A stretch of 64,000 nt of DNA from Dendrolimus kikuchii (GCA_019925095.2 CM034391.1:26339051-26403050), one strand, 5' to 3'; counted from the first letter of the stretch, positions 32,873 to 44,167 are shown. A program made the numbers and translations. The notes: generated by a model not told the origin, from the sequence alone.

Positions 32873-33085
32873 ATTTTTTTTTATTGCAGGAGTTCAGCAG
32901 ACAGGCAGACGGCCCACTTGATGGAAAACGGTTACCATCGCCTTTGGACATTTGCAACAGCAAAGGTGCTACAAATGTGCTGCTGCTCTCTTAAGGGAGG
33001 GTGGAACCTGGTCACTAATGCCGGAACACAACTCAAGGTTGTTATGGCGACATACTTTAGACCAGGGGTGGTAGCCATCCATCGG
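32873..33085 (-). mobile_element. SINE-V, 5'-truncated copy
   Basis: Stops at ggggtggtagccatcc, inside the body. Confidence 0.85.
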
Positions 33086-33820
33086 GTACTCGATGACAAT
33101 CAGCTGTTTTAAATAAAAACCGCCATCTTGCCTCTTAGCAGTCACTTAAGCTACCTCTCGATGTTGGTTATTTTTGACAGTTATTTATGAGTTACTTTAC
33201 CACCTCTTATCCTTAAGAGTAGTTTATGGGTAAGAATTTCACTAATCAGTCGCTGAGCAGTTTCTTAAAATTGAAGAAACGATTATAAGTAAGCCCATTA
33301 ATGTTTAACACTTATCTCTTCACAAAACGATGAAATTCAAAAAGCGATAACAAGAGCTCTTACTTCAGCTCAGTCGTTTAGATTATTCTAGTTTTTCTTT
33401 TAAAAACATTCAGTAATAAACCAACTGTTTCATAATAACAAACAAACCGGCTTCATAGATTTAGGGATCCATTATTGTGTTAGTAAATTTTTTAATACTT
33501 TATTAAAACGGGTAGTCGAGAATCAAATCGACTAATGGCGGGTTTCTATATCTTACCGACCGTTCATTTGCCTTACTATCGGTTAAAATTTGACATAAGC
33601 TCCATACATCTAATGTCAAAATTCAACCGATGGTAGAGCAAGTGAATGAATAGTAAAATATAGGAACGACGTCTTAGAGACTTCTTTCATCTTACAAAAA
33701 ATCACACTCTCAGATTTTATATGAGCGTAGCAAGTTGTGGCGTCATATCTTTAACTCCTACTATAGTCCGGCCGCTGTAAGAATGCGTCTACGTTCTGTT
33801 TTGGGCTAAAATAATTTACA
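33086..33820. other. Unassigned stretch
   Basis: No gene, no repeat partner seen. Confidence 0.25.
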
Positions 33821-34060
33821 TATATACATACATACATAACTTCACGCCAGTTTCCTTGCGGGGTAGGCACGAACAACAGAGCGCCATTCAGGCTTATTCT
33901 TACACACCTCACTTGCTTCTTTGACATTCATAGCTCTTGTCATGCACGCTCGTCTGTTCTTATTTGATCATTGAAGGTGTGTCGTGGCCTTCCACGACTT
34001 CAGCATCCATCCACTTTTGCATTGTATACCTGTTTAGTCATTCCTTCATTATGGATGCAG
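33821..34060 (-). mobile_element. RTE-A 3' end
   Basis: (TATG)n side at 33822-33836. A small internal deletion removes the gctcctgacatcacc stretch. aatttaca at 33813-33820 and 34061-34068 may be the target duplication. Confidence 0.8.
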
Positions 34061-34590
34061 AATTTACAGTCAACGGAACTAATTTAGTTGACTGTAAATC
34101 GTTGTAGCAAACGCATTACTTACAAATGGCGATTTCCTGAAAAACTCGGTAAACATATCTTTAGATATCTAAAGATAATAAAAAACCAAGCTTTATGTAT
34201 AGATTCGGGCCTTAGGATTTATGCAAACCGTGGAAAACCCAAAAATGACGATTACTGCAAGTGGAATTAGTAAAGCAACATTGTCGTCGTTATATAAATT
34301 TTAACTAAATATTGAATCATTTTTAATATTACAAATGCAGAAGTAACTCTGTCTGTCTGTTCCGTTTCCACGGAAAAACTACTGGACCGATTTGGCTGAA
34401 ACTCAGTATATATATATTTTCGATGCCGATAATGAACATAGGTTACTTAATATATACTTAATATCATAGGATACTTTTTATCCCGAAAAATGGAATAGTT
34501 TCTGGGATAAAAATATATTTCTCTCTCTGTTTGTTATGCTTTCACGGAAAACTGCTGGACCGATTTGGCTGAAATTTTATGTGTATTTAT
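34061..34590. other. Unassigned, Helitron-like in part
   Basis: 34350-34578 contains actactggaccgatttggct twice (about 34378 and 34551) separated by about 170 bp, a duplicated Helitron-type flank. 34088-34270 is a short frame of no known family. Confidence 0.3.
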
Positions 34591-34709
34591 ACATACATAC
34601 ATACATAACTTCACGCCAGTTCCCTTGCGGGGTAGGCACGAATGACAGAGCGCCATTTAAGATTATTCTACACACCTCACTTGCTTCTTTGACATTCATA
34701 ACTCTTGTC
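34591..34709 (-). mobile_element. RTE-A 3' end, 119 bp
   Basis: atgtgtatttat at 34579-34590 and 34710-34721 is a 12-bp exact target duplication around a minimal 3' end with its (TATG)n tail. Confidence 0.88.
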
Positions 34710-34995
34710 ATGTGTATTTATCATGTGTAATTTTAATATCGAGTATTCTTCTTCCAAACGTATTTTTCTTCCATGATTATACCTGTATAACCTAAATGCT
34801 CATATACTTGCACTTCTTTACAACGTAGTCTTCAATCCAAAGACTCCCACATATCCTAAAGACAGCTTTGAGTATCTTGAACGTTGTGAGTAGAAATTCT
34901 TAAGACTACCAGAAAAATTGCATTTATATAGGTATATACCTTCGCATAAGTCTTAATGTTATGTTAATGCTTTGGGCATTCATAGTCGTTTTAAT

Positions 34996-35269
34996 CCGTG
35001 CAGGAACGGAGAAAGAATATAATTTCCTGCGGCCGGGCGGCCAGTCGTAAGAGGCGACTTAACAACCCACAGCCAGGTGGTAGGGCATTTGCCCGATTGG
35101 ATAGCTACCACCCCTTGTTTAGAGTATGTCGCCATAACAACCTTGAGTTGTGTTCCGGCATTAGTGGCCAGGTTCCAGTCTCCCTTAAGAGAGCAGCAGC
35201 GCATTTGTAGCACCTTTGCTGTTGCAAATGTCCGTCTGCCTGTCTCCTGATCTCCTGCAATAAAAAAAA
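34996..35269 (+). mobile_element. SINE-V, full-length with 3' deletion
   Basis: Complete 5' end; about 40 bp (ataggcgatggtaaccgctt and following) are missing near 35232. Confidence 0.88.
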
Positions 35270-35964
35270 AGTCGTTTCTGCTAGATTAGGGACTGCATTG
35301 GCGATGGGTATAAACCGTGCGCAATCAATAATATGTCTCGTGAGGTAATAAAATAAGGTATAAGTGGAATCGTTTTGTAGTATCTGGTCCAAAAATATAC
35401 AGAACCATCGTTATCTACAAATTAATTCAATCTTGGTTAAACTTTTTTAATACAAACACTCGTTATTCTACGAAGCAGTATTTTAAAAGGAGTTTCTTCT
35501 TAACAATAACAGATTCCTTGTTCATCATATTTTAATTCAAAGCATTGAAATTTCAACTTTGTTATTGCTATATAAAGTTTATTTTTGGATAATATAAAGG
35601 GCAGTTCACATAATTTTACTGTTTCGAACTGAATGCTTACTACGTCATTACAATTCCAAGAGTCGTCAACATTTTATATTGAGATTCACAACTGAAGAGG
35701 GTTTTCATCAAATCGCATGATAATTTATAGTCTGTAATTTTTTTTGGACTTATGCTTAGGGTTTCGTAGCCAGTTTGATAACCTTGTAAAGTTGTCGTGT
35801 CTAGTAGCCTTTCTATTTTTGTATGACACAGTAATTTTTTTCAGATCTAATATATATTACAGATAAGAAGGTAATCTAGCTATGAGAATTCTCGTGAAGT
35901 GACGGTAGTGATGGCAGTTCACTCACTATAAAACGGAAGTGCGGCGCTGTAGTTTCATTCTTAA
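35270..35964. other. Unassigned stretch
   Basis: No recognisable gene or repeat. Confidence 0.25.
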
Positions 35965-36815
35965 CGCTAAAGCCGATCGTCCACCGCGAACTAAACTAAT
36001 TTAATAAAACTACGTTTTAACGGTTTTAAGCGCGGTAATTTTATTTGATTTTTCCGACGTTTCAGCCACTTTTCAGTGGCCGTGATCACGGAAGACAAAG
36101 GCCTCGAAAGTGTCAACGAGTGTTGTTAGTTTTATTTACCCTACCGCCAACTTGTTAATTTTAATTATTTAATTTTAATTTTGTTTATGGTCATTATTTA
36201 CTCTGTGGGAGCCTAATCTAAATAATAACCATAAACAAAATTAAAATTAAATAATTCAAATCAACACGTTGGCGGTAGGCTAAATAAAACTTTAACAATA
36301 CTCCTTGACACTTGACATCTTTGTCTTCCGTGATCACGGCCACTGAAAAGTGGCCGAAACGTCGGAAAAACCAAAATCAAATAAAATTACCGCACTTAAA
36401 AACGTTGAAACGTAGTTTTATTATGTATACAAGCCGCGAAAACTTAAGAAAATATTAAACTAACTTAGTTTAGTTTAGCTCGCATAGTTTAGCCAGTTTT
36501 TCATACATGTGCGTCCACCGTAAACTATGCCAGCTAAGCTAACTAAAATATCCCAAATAGGTCAAACTAACTTAGTTGTGTAGGCCGATACGAAGCTACG
36601 CGAACTGAGCCAAGCCCCTCTCACCTCGCTAGTGATGTTTTGTAGTGTGTGATCGTGCGCAGGCAATGAAAGACTTATTCGTACGTACACATCCATCACG
36701 TCTGACTAACTCGACACTCCAGCACAAACTGATCATCACTAACGTAGTTTTAGCTTATTTTTAGCTTAGCTTAGTTCCTAATTATTTTAGCTGGCGGTGG
36801 ACGTTCGGCTTAAGA
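35965..36815. mobile_element. TIR element split by a PLE foldback
   Basis: Left end aaagccgatcgtccaccgcg and right end tggcggtggacgttcggctt are imperfect inverted repeats. A third gtccaccg copy is inside at about 36511. Without the PLE insert it is about 390 bp and has no ORF. Confidence 0.55.
36004..36455. mobile_element. PLE terminal-repeat foldback
   Basis: Two copies of the Penelope-like end (about 200 bp each) face each other. aataaaactacgttttaacg at 36004 has its complement at about 36400, and gtggccgtgatcacgg occurs on both sides. taaactaattta at 35992-36003 and taaactaactta at 36456-36467 is a 12-bp target duplication with one mismatch. No coding sequence. Confidence 0.75.
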
Positions 36816-36867
36816 CCCATCAATCTCACCCAGTCATTACAGACACAAGCAGCCACACAAGATTAGC

Positions 36868-37196
36868 TTAGGCGTGTTCCTGGAGAGTTTCTTCTGCCGC
36901 TTCTTCTCTGCCAGCTATAACACGTTGCGAAGTGGTAGTAAAGATAGACTAGGATTAGTCCCGCCGCGGAGTCGGTAACGAGTCCCCACTATAACACTTC
37001 AGGCTGTTGGCTTAGTTCATTCAGCCTCTCATGGCTTGATCCGATAGAGTCATTCTCCTCGCAGCGGTCGAACCTCACAGAGGTGCCTCCTCGAGCGCGC
37101 TGCTTCCGGGCTGAACGCCTCGGGAAGCCTCCAAAGTCCGGTATCGCTGAAACAGCCATCTGCGGCTATTCAGCTGGGTCCAGCTCCAAAAAAGAA
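36868..37196 (+). mobile_element. Jockey-type LINE 3'UTR
   Basis: Plus-strand copy of the 4255-4880 family: pseudoknot-type module, gaggtgcctcctcgagcg, ggtatcgctgaaacagccat, cagctgggtccagctcc, A tail. Confidence 0.75.
36870..36940 (+). other. Shared pseudoknot-type module (copy F)
   Basis: cgtgtt/aacacg intact; inner helix with one mismatch (ctggagag / ctctgccag); loop ccgcttc with gaagtgg, a G-U pair. Confidence 0.55.
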
Positions 37197-37475
37197 AGCC
37201 GGTGTTCATTGCTTACTGTGCAGTGTGAATAGTCACATCAAAGGCTGAACAATAAAGGGTAAACCCTGCCCAAGTAGTTAATATTTGGCACTTTCTTACC
37301 CAAATCTCTGCAAGGCTGTTACACTTAGTTCACTTAGAGGCTGACCAAGCTGCTTAAAGCATTCAAACGGTGCAAATATGGAACCTTAGGAAGGGTTTAC
37401 ATATTTGTACTGCTTGGGGTATCGCTGAAACATTCATCTGCGGCTATTCAGCTGGATCCTGCACAAAAAGTACTT
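37197..37475 (+). mobile_element. Possible SINE with a jockey 3' tail
   Basis: Its last about 50 bp (ggtatcgctgaaacattcat then cggctattcagctggatcc and an A-rich end) match the 3' terminus of the jockey family at 37140-37190. The 220 bp before it do not. This is the expected shape of a SINE using a LINE tail, or of a diverged LINE subfamily. One copy only. Confidence 0.35.
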
Positions 37476-37762
37476 TCACTTTTCACTTAACATCCCACGA
37501 AGACAACAAGAACATAAGGCTATCGTATTGGTTATCGTAGTAACGATTGTGATGTAAATTATATTTTGTTTTTATCATTTGTACTGTTTGTTCATTTGTC
37601 CAACTTAAAAGCTTTTCCTATTGATTTATTGTAAATTAAATTCGCTGTCTATTCACATTATACATGTTAGAAATTAACATTCTTAACATATAACAATATT
37701 TCATTTTCCAATATCAGAGTGAACAGTAAAGAAAACTAAAATATAGCTTAACATAAAGAATA
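37476..37762. other. Unassigned stretch
   Basis: AT-rich, nothing recognised. Confidence 0.2.
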
Positions 37763-38381
37763 TGTCGGGTTCACCCCGGGAGCGAACGAATGACGGTCCG
37801 AGAATACCACAATAATAATCTGAAATATTATAATCAAAGTTTATTACAGTAGAATTATCACAATTACGATATTAAATATTGCACAATAATACACACAAAT
37901 ATTAGGACCACTCCAAGAGTTGCATCTACGCTTGTCAAGTGTCGAGCAGCAATCTGCTCTTCAAGAATACTGCGATTATCAATCAGTAATTATCGACCAC
38001 ATAATATTATGTGCTCCTCGTCCAAGACTATCAATGTAGACTGTCAGTGTAGATTGCCGATTGTACACTGCCGGTTCAAGACTGCCCCCTCTGCCCGAAC
38101 ACCCAGTATTTATAAGGTCCTCGTAGCGCGCCGCAGTGACACCATCCGGTAATGCTGTGGCGCCACTTCAGTTACGATTCCTTTATAAAACGAACTTCCG
38201 CCATACGTATTAACTTCCAACATCCGTTTACTCCATTTCCGATATCCGTTAGCTTAATAATAAATGATTCTACGTTGACATCCGGTTAAACTACTTCCAA
38301 TTACTACATGAAAGAACACTATCCGGTTATTGACTACTTCCGTCATATGGTTATTTTATAATAACAAATACGTTTCCTACA
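37763..38381 (-). mobile_element. Solo LTR, family LTR2
   Basis: 619 bp with TG...CA ends (tgtcgggttcaccccggg to cgtttcctaca) and a 4-bp duplication aata (37759-37762 and 38382-38385). In minus sense a TATA box (ccttataaatac, about 38110) and an aataaa (about 37850) lie in promoter and polyadenylation positions. No internal region. Unrelated to LTR1. Confidence 0.75.
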
Positions 38382-38406
38382 AATATAATAATTATGATAA
38401 ATATAC

Positions 38407-38850
38407 TGTTACGAGTGGCGGGACTCGAATTAAAATGCCGTTAGAATTATTATAGAGTTTATTAGAACTATACAAACACGTTTAACACAGGTACAAATAT
38501 AACCGAACACAACAATTCCAAACGTAAAGCAGAAGGTCGTAATTCAATAAAACGCGTAAAGTCCTTCACTATCAGAATCCCGATTGTACACACGTCAGGC
38601 CTTGATCGTAGTTGTCGCTGAACTGACCCCTCTCCCCAACAGGCCATCGTTTTATACCTCACGAATACAAATGTGCCCGTATCGTAGTCGACGTAATCCG
38701 AAACACCTGGCTAATGATTCAGCCGCAAACCCAATAAACAAGTAAACAAAAGAAGACGATCATAAAAGAATTACAATTAGTTCAAATGCCGACAGGTGTT
38801 TTTACAGATTAGGAGTGGAATTTGTTTTTGTCGGAACCTAAGTTGTAACA
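38407..38850 (-). mobile_element. Solo LTR, family LTR1
   Basis: 444 bp, tgttacgagtggcggg to aagttgtaaca, with atac on both sides (38403-38406 and 38851-38854), a 4-bp target duplication. It lies only 25 bp from LTR2. Confidence 0.82.
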
Positions 38851-38922
38851 ATACATTATATACGTGTCTCAAATAGGCTTCCGAAATTAATACAAGTTAA
38901 ATATATATCTGTCTTAAATATA

Positions 38923-39346
38923 TCTAATATATAAAATTCTCATGTCACGGTGTTTGTTACTAAACTCCTCCGAAACGGCTGAACCGATTTGTATGAAATT
39001 TTGTGTGCATATCGGGTAGGTCTGAGAATCGGCCAATATCTATTTTTCGTACCCCTAAATGATAAGGGTGAACAACCCCTAAATATTATTTTATATTTTT
39101 ATGACAAAATTTCTTATTTATATTTTATTATGATTTAGCATTGAATACATAGAACCCTAAATTTTCGCCTTTCTGCCACCAACCCCTATTTTTAAATAGC
39201 GATATTAGTACTTTAATCATTTTCTGCACTGTTTGTTCATGTTGATTCGAGCTTAGATTAACATTTGGTCCCGGTAGATGACGCTGCAATCGGGTTCTAG
39301 ATTTTTATTTTTTAAAGGCAGGACAACGTCTGCCGGGTACAGCCAG
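38923..39346 (+). mobile_element. Non-autonomous Helitron
   Basis: 5' end tctaatatataaaattctca, then gtcacggtgtttgtta. 3' end acgtctgccgggtacagccag followed by T. No Rep/helicase. 62008-62215 (minus) is a shorter relative, and 44375-44452 and 24045-24110 hold related 3' ends. Confidence 0.6.
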
Positions 39347-39639
39347 TGTCTTTATAAATTCCTAACCTCTAGCTTCTGTGGTCTCTAGAGATGTCAAATA
39401 CTGAGCCTCTGTGCTGCGCTTATCGCTGTCAACTGCAACTGCTCGGCTTATTTTGTCAAAAGCAATTTCTGTAAAGCTCCGAGTGCTCCGCTCCGTCGCA
39501 TAAAACGTTTGCAAATTTCTAACCAACTTTCTTACTTAAGATGGATTTTCGAATATTTTTACTATGTTTACTTAGGAAACTCATTCAGTCAGTGTCTTCG
39601 ATTCGTTACTTTTTAACCGACTTAAAAAAAGGAGGTTCT

Positions 39640-40060
39640 CAATTCGTCGGGATCTTTTTTTAAATTTTTTATATGTATGTTTACCGATTACTCCGAGATT
39701 TGTGATCCGATATACGTGGTTCTTTTTTTGTTCGACGCGGAATAGCTGCCATTTGGTCCCCTAAAAATTTGACATAGTTCGGCCCAGTAGTTTTCATTTT
39801 ATGAACATTTTTTATGAAAAATTTTCCATTCCGTTCTATATGTACACCGATTACGCTGAGATTTATGATCCGATTTACGTGATTCTTGTTTTGTTTGATG
39901 CGGAATAGTTGCCATTTGGTCCCCTAAAAATTTAACATAGTTTGGCTCAGTAGTTTTCATTTTACGAACATTTTTTTATTCCCGTTTCTTGGGACCTATA
40001 TCTTTAAGGAGCGCGGCTCCTTTCGTAGGTCTACCCATACATAGCTAGACACTAAAAAGT
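39640..40060 (+). repeat. Two tandem units of about 170 bp
   Basis: Unit 1 (about 39670-39835) and unit 2 (about 39838-39985) share accgattac, tgagatt, gatccgat, gccatttggtcccctaaaaa and gtagttttcatttta. Function unknown. Confidence 0.75.
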
Positions 40061-40090
40061 AACAAATAAAATAAAAAAACACCTTGTTTA

Positions 40091-40325
40091 AAAAACCGAC
40101 TTCAAAAACTAAAAAGTATAAAATAACTTATTTCTAAAGCTATTATTATTAATATATATTATCTAAAACATCTTGAAGTCGGTGCAAAGTAAAACATAAA
40201 AATTACTATATTTTGAAAATTACTAAGCACCGACTTTAAGATGTTTTAGATAATATATATTAATAATAATAGCTTTAGAAATAAGTTATTTAATACTTTT
40301 TAGTTTTTGAAGTAGGTTTTTTTAA
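40091..40325. repeat. Long palindrome
   Basis: Arms 40091-40185 and 40227-40325 are nearly perfect inverted repeats (start ccgacttcaaaaact; inner edge catcttgaagtcggtgc) around a 41-bp centre. This could form a hairpin or cruciform. Similar gaagtcggt edges occur at 12.98, 13.1, 13.58 and 19.13 kb. Confidence 0.85.
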
Positions 40326-40423
40326 ACGAAGTTTTTTTTATTTTATGTAAGATGCTGTAGTCATTTTGAAAAAATTGGAACCCATACAAAATAATCAAGA
40401 ATATATAATTATAATACAATTCA

Positions 40424-40650
40424 GAGGGCGCGGGTTCGATTCTGGCCGGAACGCATGCACCACTTAGTCAGATTTCTGATCTGATGTGCATATTGTTACA
40501 ATTACCAACGGGCTAATCACGGTGGAAAACATCGTGATGCAATCTGCACATCGAGATAACCGATGTGTCAGTTTGGCAATCCACCTTGGTCAAGCCGGTC
40601 TGTTCCCCCTATAATGGGAGGCCCGAGTCCAGCAGTGGCACATAGAAATT
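40424..40650 (+). mobile_element. tRNA-derived SINE (tSINE2), 5'-truncated
   Basis: gggcgcgggttcgattctgg is the B-box region; the A box is missing. It ends at tgggaggcccgagtccagca. Full copy at 59506-59817, 3' piece at 47722-47893. Confidence 0.75.
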
Positions 40651-40817
40651 TGTACCCATGGATAAAATTTTGTGGGGAATGTCTAGCCTTTACTGCTATT
40701 TTAGCGTAAGTGACATTTGGACCTTCACTTAATACTTAAGTAAGACTTTCAGTTTTAATTAGATTACACCCTACTGAATGAAAAAAATGAAGATCTAGAA
40801 ACAAAAGGTCAAAATAT

Positions 40818-41346
40818 TGTTACGAGTCGCGAGACTCGAATTAAAATGCCATTAGAATTACTATAGAGTTTATTAGAACTACACAAACACATATAACATA
40901 GGTACAAATATAACCGAACACAACAAGTCCAAACGTAATGCAGAAGGTCGTAATTCCATAAAAACGCGCAAAGTCCGTCACTAAAAGTTTCCCGATTGTA
41001 GTACACACGTCTTGCTTCGCTCATGTTTATCGCTCAACTGCCTCGCCCCTCAATTGGAGCATTGCCTTAAACTGCACATATGCAATATGTCTGCCCGGCC
41101 GCGTGACCAAATTTCCTATAATCAGTTTGTACTTTAAATCCGAGACACCTGGCCAATGAGTCGACCGCAACGACCATAAACGAGTACAATAAAACAATGG
41201 ACTGTTCTCTAGAATAATTAGTAAAAGCTTGCCAATAAATAAGTAAACAAAAGAAGTCCAAATGCCGAAAGGTAATAAAATGTGTTTTCTATGGTATAAG
41301 TGTTTTCAGGTGTGAATTCGTTTTTGTCGGCGTCTAGGTCGTAACA
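40818..41346 (-). mobile_element. Solo LTR, family LTR1
   Basis: 529 bp, tgttacgagtcgcgagactc to taggtcgtaaca. Flanks atat and atac, so the duplication is at best diverged. Confidence 0.75.
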
Positions 41347-41817
41347 ATACGTTTTTCAACAAAAAAATATACTTACACAGGTCCAAATATCTCTTGCGAT
41401 GAAATGACGGTAAAGGCCCAACATAATATCTATCTAGTAGTAGTATAGTATTAAATATCGCTGTAATGAAACTACAAAAAAAGTGTTGCCGCCATACTTG
41501 TGCATTTTTTTCAGAGTAGAAAATTGTGTGAATATCTAATACAACTCTCTTAGTAAGTAAGAGTAAGATAAGTAAGATCTTGAAGTAATAACGACGTTCC
41601 TTTATTAATTTTCTTTTGTATTAAAATCAATAGCCGACGAGATGTTCGCTTCAAAAATCGTAAAAAACATTTCCCTACTCTACTTTTAAAATATGAAAAT
41701 AGAAAATTATGAGAAAATGAAGGTACTAGAGATCAAAAGCAATTTGAAGGAAAATTGTTTAGAACAATATCCGTTGAGTAGTTTTTGGGGCATGAGTATT
41801 ATAATTGTTTATAATAC
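41347..41817. other. Unassigned stretch between two LTR1 copies
   Basis: No coding sequence, so the two LTRs are unlikely to be the ends of one element. Confidence 0.3.
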
Positions 41818-42270
41818 TGTTACGAGTTTGCAGGACTCGAATTAAAATGCCGTTGGAATTATTATAGAATTTATTAGAACTATACAAACACGTATAACAC
41901 AGGTACAAATATAACTGTACACAACCAGTCCAAACGTAATGCACGATTCAATCACACGCGCAAAATCCGTCACTAACGTCTTCCATCGCTTGTGGCTATC
42001 GCTAGACTGCCGATATCTCCATTCGGCCATTGCTTTATACTGCACCGATACAATATGTCTGTCCGACCACGTGAACCGAATTTCTTAGAGTCAGTCCGAC
42101 ACACCTGGCTAATGACTGTCATAAAAGATTAAAATACACAATAGGCTGTTTTCTAATCACAAATTTTAAACACAAAGTAAGAAAAGAAGTCGAAATGCGG
42201 AAAGGTAATAAAGTATGCTTTTATGGTATGCAGGTGTGAATCCACTTTTGTCGGCGTGTAGGTCGTAACA
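41818..42270 (-). mobile_element. Solo LTR, family LTR1
   Basis: 453 bp, tgttacgagtttgcagg to taggtcgtaaca; flanks do not match. Confidence 0.72.
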
Positions 42271-42662
42271 ATGGTTTTGTAACCAATTAACCATGAAACG
42301 GTATATGTTTGTTATTTCTAAGTAACCCTTCCTTGCCAAGCCCTTGACAGTAATCGAATTTATTTTAGACTAATTCTAATTAATGTATATTAATTCGAGG
42401 CTACAATACTGTGGTAGTATTCAGTGTTCAATGCAACTATAGTTATCGACTTTATGTAACAGGCAGTTAATACAGTACAGAGCTGCTTCCTTTGTCTTGA
42501 TAAAGGCCTGGGATCAAACGCTGCACGTATGAGATCGTTATTCAAAACCAACAGGGCGTGAAACGATCATGGATGCAGCTTGATCGGACAGAAAGTGTTG
42601 CAACAGAGCATATAACTTAAATGAAATGTTAAACCAGTATTGGAATAGCTAACTCTTATATA
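42271..42662. other. Unassigned stretch
   Basis: Nothing recognised apart from the TA target at 42661-42662. Confidence 0.2.
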
Positions 42663-42810
42663 TTAGGTTGGGGAAAAAGTTCCTTCGCATTTTATATAAA
42701 AATTCAAAAGGTTTTTTTATAAAGTTTATTTACATAATAAAACTACGTTTTAACGGTTATTTTAATTTTGTTTATGGTTATTATTTACTCTATGGGAGCC
42801 TAATCTAATT

Positions 42811-42884
42811 TACTACCGCTTCGCAACATGTTATAGCTTGAAGAGAAGAAGCGGTGCAAGAAACTCTTCAGCAAACATGCCTAG
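42811..42884 (-). other. Shared pseudoknot-type module (copy H, in PLE)
   Basis: Same helix variants as copy C (catgtt/aacatg, gaagag/ctcttc), same position after the GIY-YIG stop. Confidence 0.63.
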
Positions 42885-42943
42885 CTCTAATAATTTTATA
42901 TAATATTAAAATGGGTGGAAGGAAAAATAAAAGTACCTAATTA

Positions 42944-43252
42944 TCAGTCAAGTTGGTCTGTGTTCCATGGTACGCAGAAAGAGCTCACGGTGTCTTGAGG
43001 TCTGGCAGTTGATTTTTGCTGGGTTTGGGTCTTAATAGTTTTGATGATTGGATCCCAAACAGGTGGTACTTGCCAACCATCTTCTCTATTGAAATTTGGG
43101 TGTTTTTTGATTTCAATAGCCTCACGCATCATTCTAGGTATGAAACGATTCTCTTTCGCGAGGATTTGTGGGTTATCGAATCTGATGTAGTGGTTGGGTT
43201 TATCCAGCGTGTGTTCACTGATCGCAGACTTCGTAGACCTTGTGTGTTTCAT
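42944..43252 (-). pseudogene. PLE GIY-YIG endonuclease C-terminal part
   Basis: Minus-strand frame: MKHTRSTKSAISEHTLDKPN, then IRFDNPQILAKENRFIPRM, and on to a stop at 42944. It overlaps the C-terminal half of the fragment at 10680-11000 and extends further (REDGWQVPPVWDPI), so the natural C-terminus is longer than in copy 1. The SEHxLDKPNHxIxFD part and the catalytic-E region (KENRFxPRMxREAIEI) follow the GIY-YIG core in Penelope-like proteins. The core itself is cut off at 43253 by a deletion that joins the frame to the terminal repeat. Not functional. Confidence 0.75.
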
Positions 43253-43844
43253 GTTTCATTCGCGCTTAAAACCGTTAAAACGTAGTTTTATTATGTATAC
43301 AAGTCGCGAAAACTTAAGAAAATATTAAGTTTATTTACATTTGACTAAAGTATGTAGGTGCCATTTTGTTGGATAATTTTTGCCATCTTGTAGGCAGGGG
43401 CGTGATCCCATTGCTATAAAAATTTTGGGGCTTCTAATCAAAAAACTGCGACAAGTGGTTTTGGCAGTCCTCTCGTGATGTTAACCTGACTGCCTAAGGA
43501 ATTTTGCAGAGACCGAAACAGGTGAAAATCTGAAGGTGCAAGGTCAGGACTATACGGCGGATGCATTAACACCTCCCAGCCAAACTCTCGTAATTTTTTA
43601 CATTTTAACAATAGGAAAAACAAATGAAAATTACACATTTTCCTATTTTGAATTTGGAATTGTCTTCTTTAAAATTAAAACCTTTTAATGATACCAAAAC
43701 AAGACAGATACAAATGGTATAGCCAAAGAGATCTTATTACAAGTTTATACATACTATATACGAAAAGACTTTTTCCCCAACCTATTACAACAATATTTTT
43801 TTATTAATTTATATTTAGTTGTGGCCTGTTACTGTACAGTCGCG

Positions 43845-44100
43845 GAATGAAAATTTTCGTCACCTTAAAGTCGAATTTTGCTTGCACGAGTACAAGAGAC
43901 AGCGCCGCCAAACTTCAAGTCAAAATTTTGTTGCGATTCATTTTGTCAGTTGAAGTTTTTCCACTTGTCCGTTGCGATTCGTTTTTCCACTTGTCCGTTG
44001 CGATTTGTTTTTCTACTTGTCCGTTGAAGTTTCACTTCTAATATGTGTCCCAGCACACATTTCGATTTTTTAGTATCTGGGGCGTTGTATCTGGGTCTTG
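43845..44100 (+). repeat. 27-bp minisatellite in a Helitron-like repeat
   Basis: ccacttgtccgttgcgattc with gttttt is repeated about three times at 43960-44035. The single-unit form (gttgcgattcgttttgccgc) and the following gtgtcccagcacacatttcg occur at 28515-28555. Confidence 0.7.
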
Positions 44101-44167
44101 TAGCAGCGAGAGGTAGGTTAAATAATACTTCATATAGCAGAGCAGTATTGACTGTCGAGTGCTGATG

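Larger units (their letters stand above)
42736..43326 (-). mobile_element. Penelope-like element, copy 2, inside mariner
   Basis: aagtttatttacat at 42722-42735 and 43327-43340 is an exact 14-bp target duplication. The undisturbed site is in the complete mariner (atgtaaataaactt, about 61648). Inverted PLE terminal sequences lie at both ends. Confidence 0.88.
42663..43785 (-). mobile_element. Internally deleted mariner carrying a PLE
   Basis: TTAGGTTGGGGAAAAAG at the left and its complement at the right, TA on both sides. Compared with the copy at 60454-61720 the transposase centre is gone. The sequence just before the start codon is joined to the region coding for the last quarter of the protein, near 43605, at a run of A/T. 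The mariner part is only about 520 bp. A Penelope-like element occupies 42736-43326. Confidence 0.85.

Noticed and set aside
40818..42270. One LTR retrotransposon with LTRs at 40818 and 41818
   Set aside because: Only 471 bp lie between, with no gag-pol or primer-binding site, and the two LTRs differ considerably; two solo LTRs fit better.
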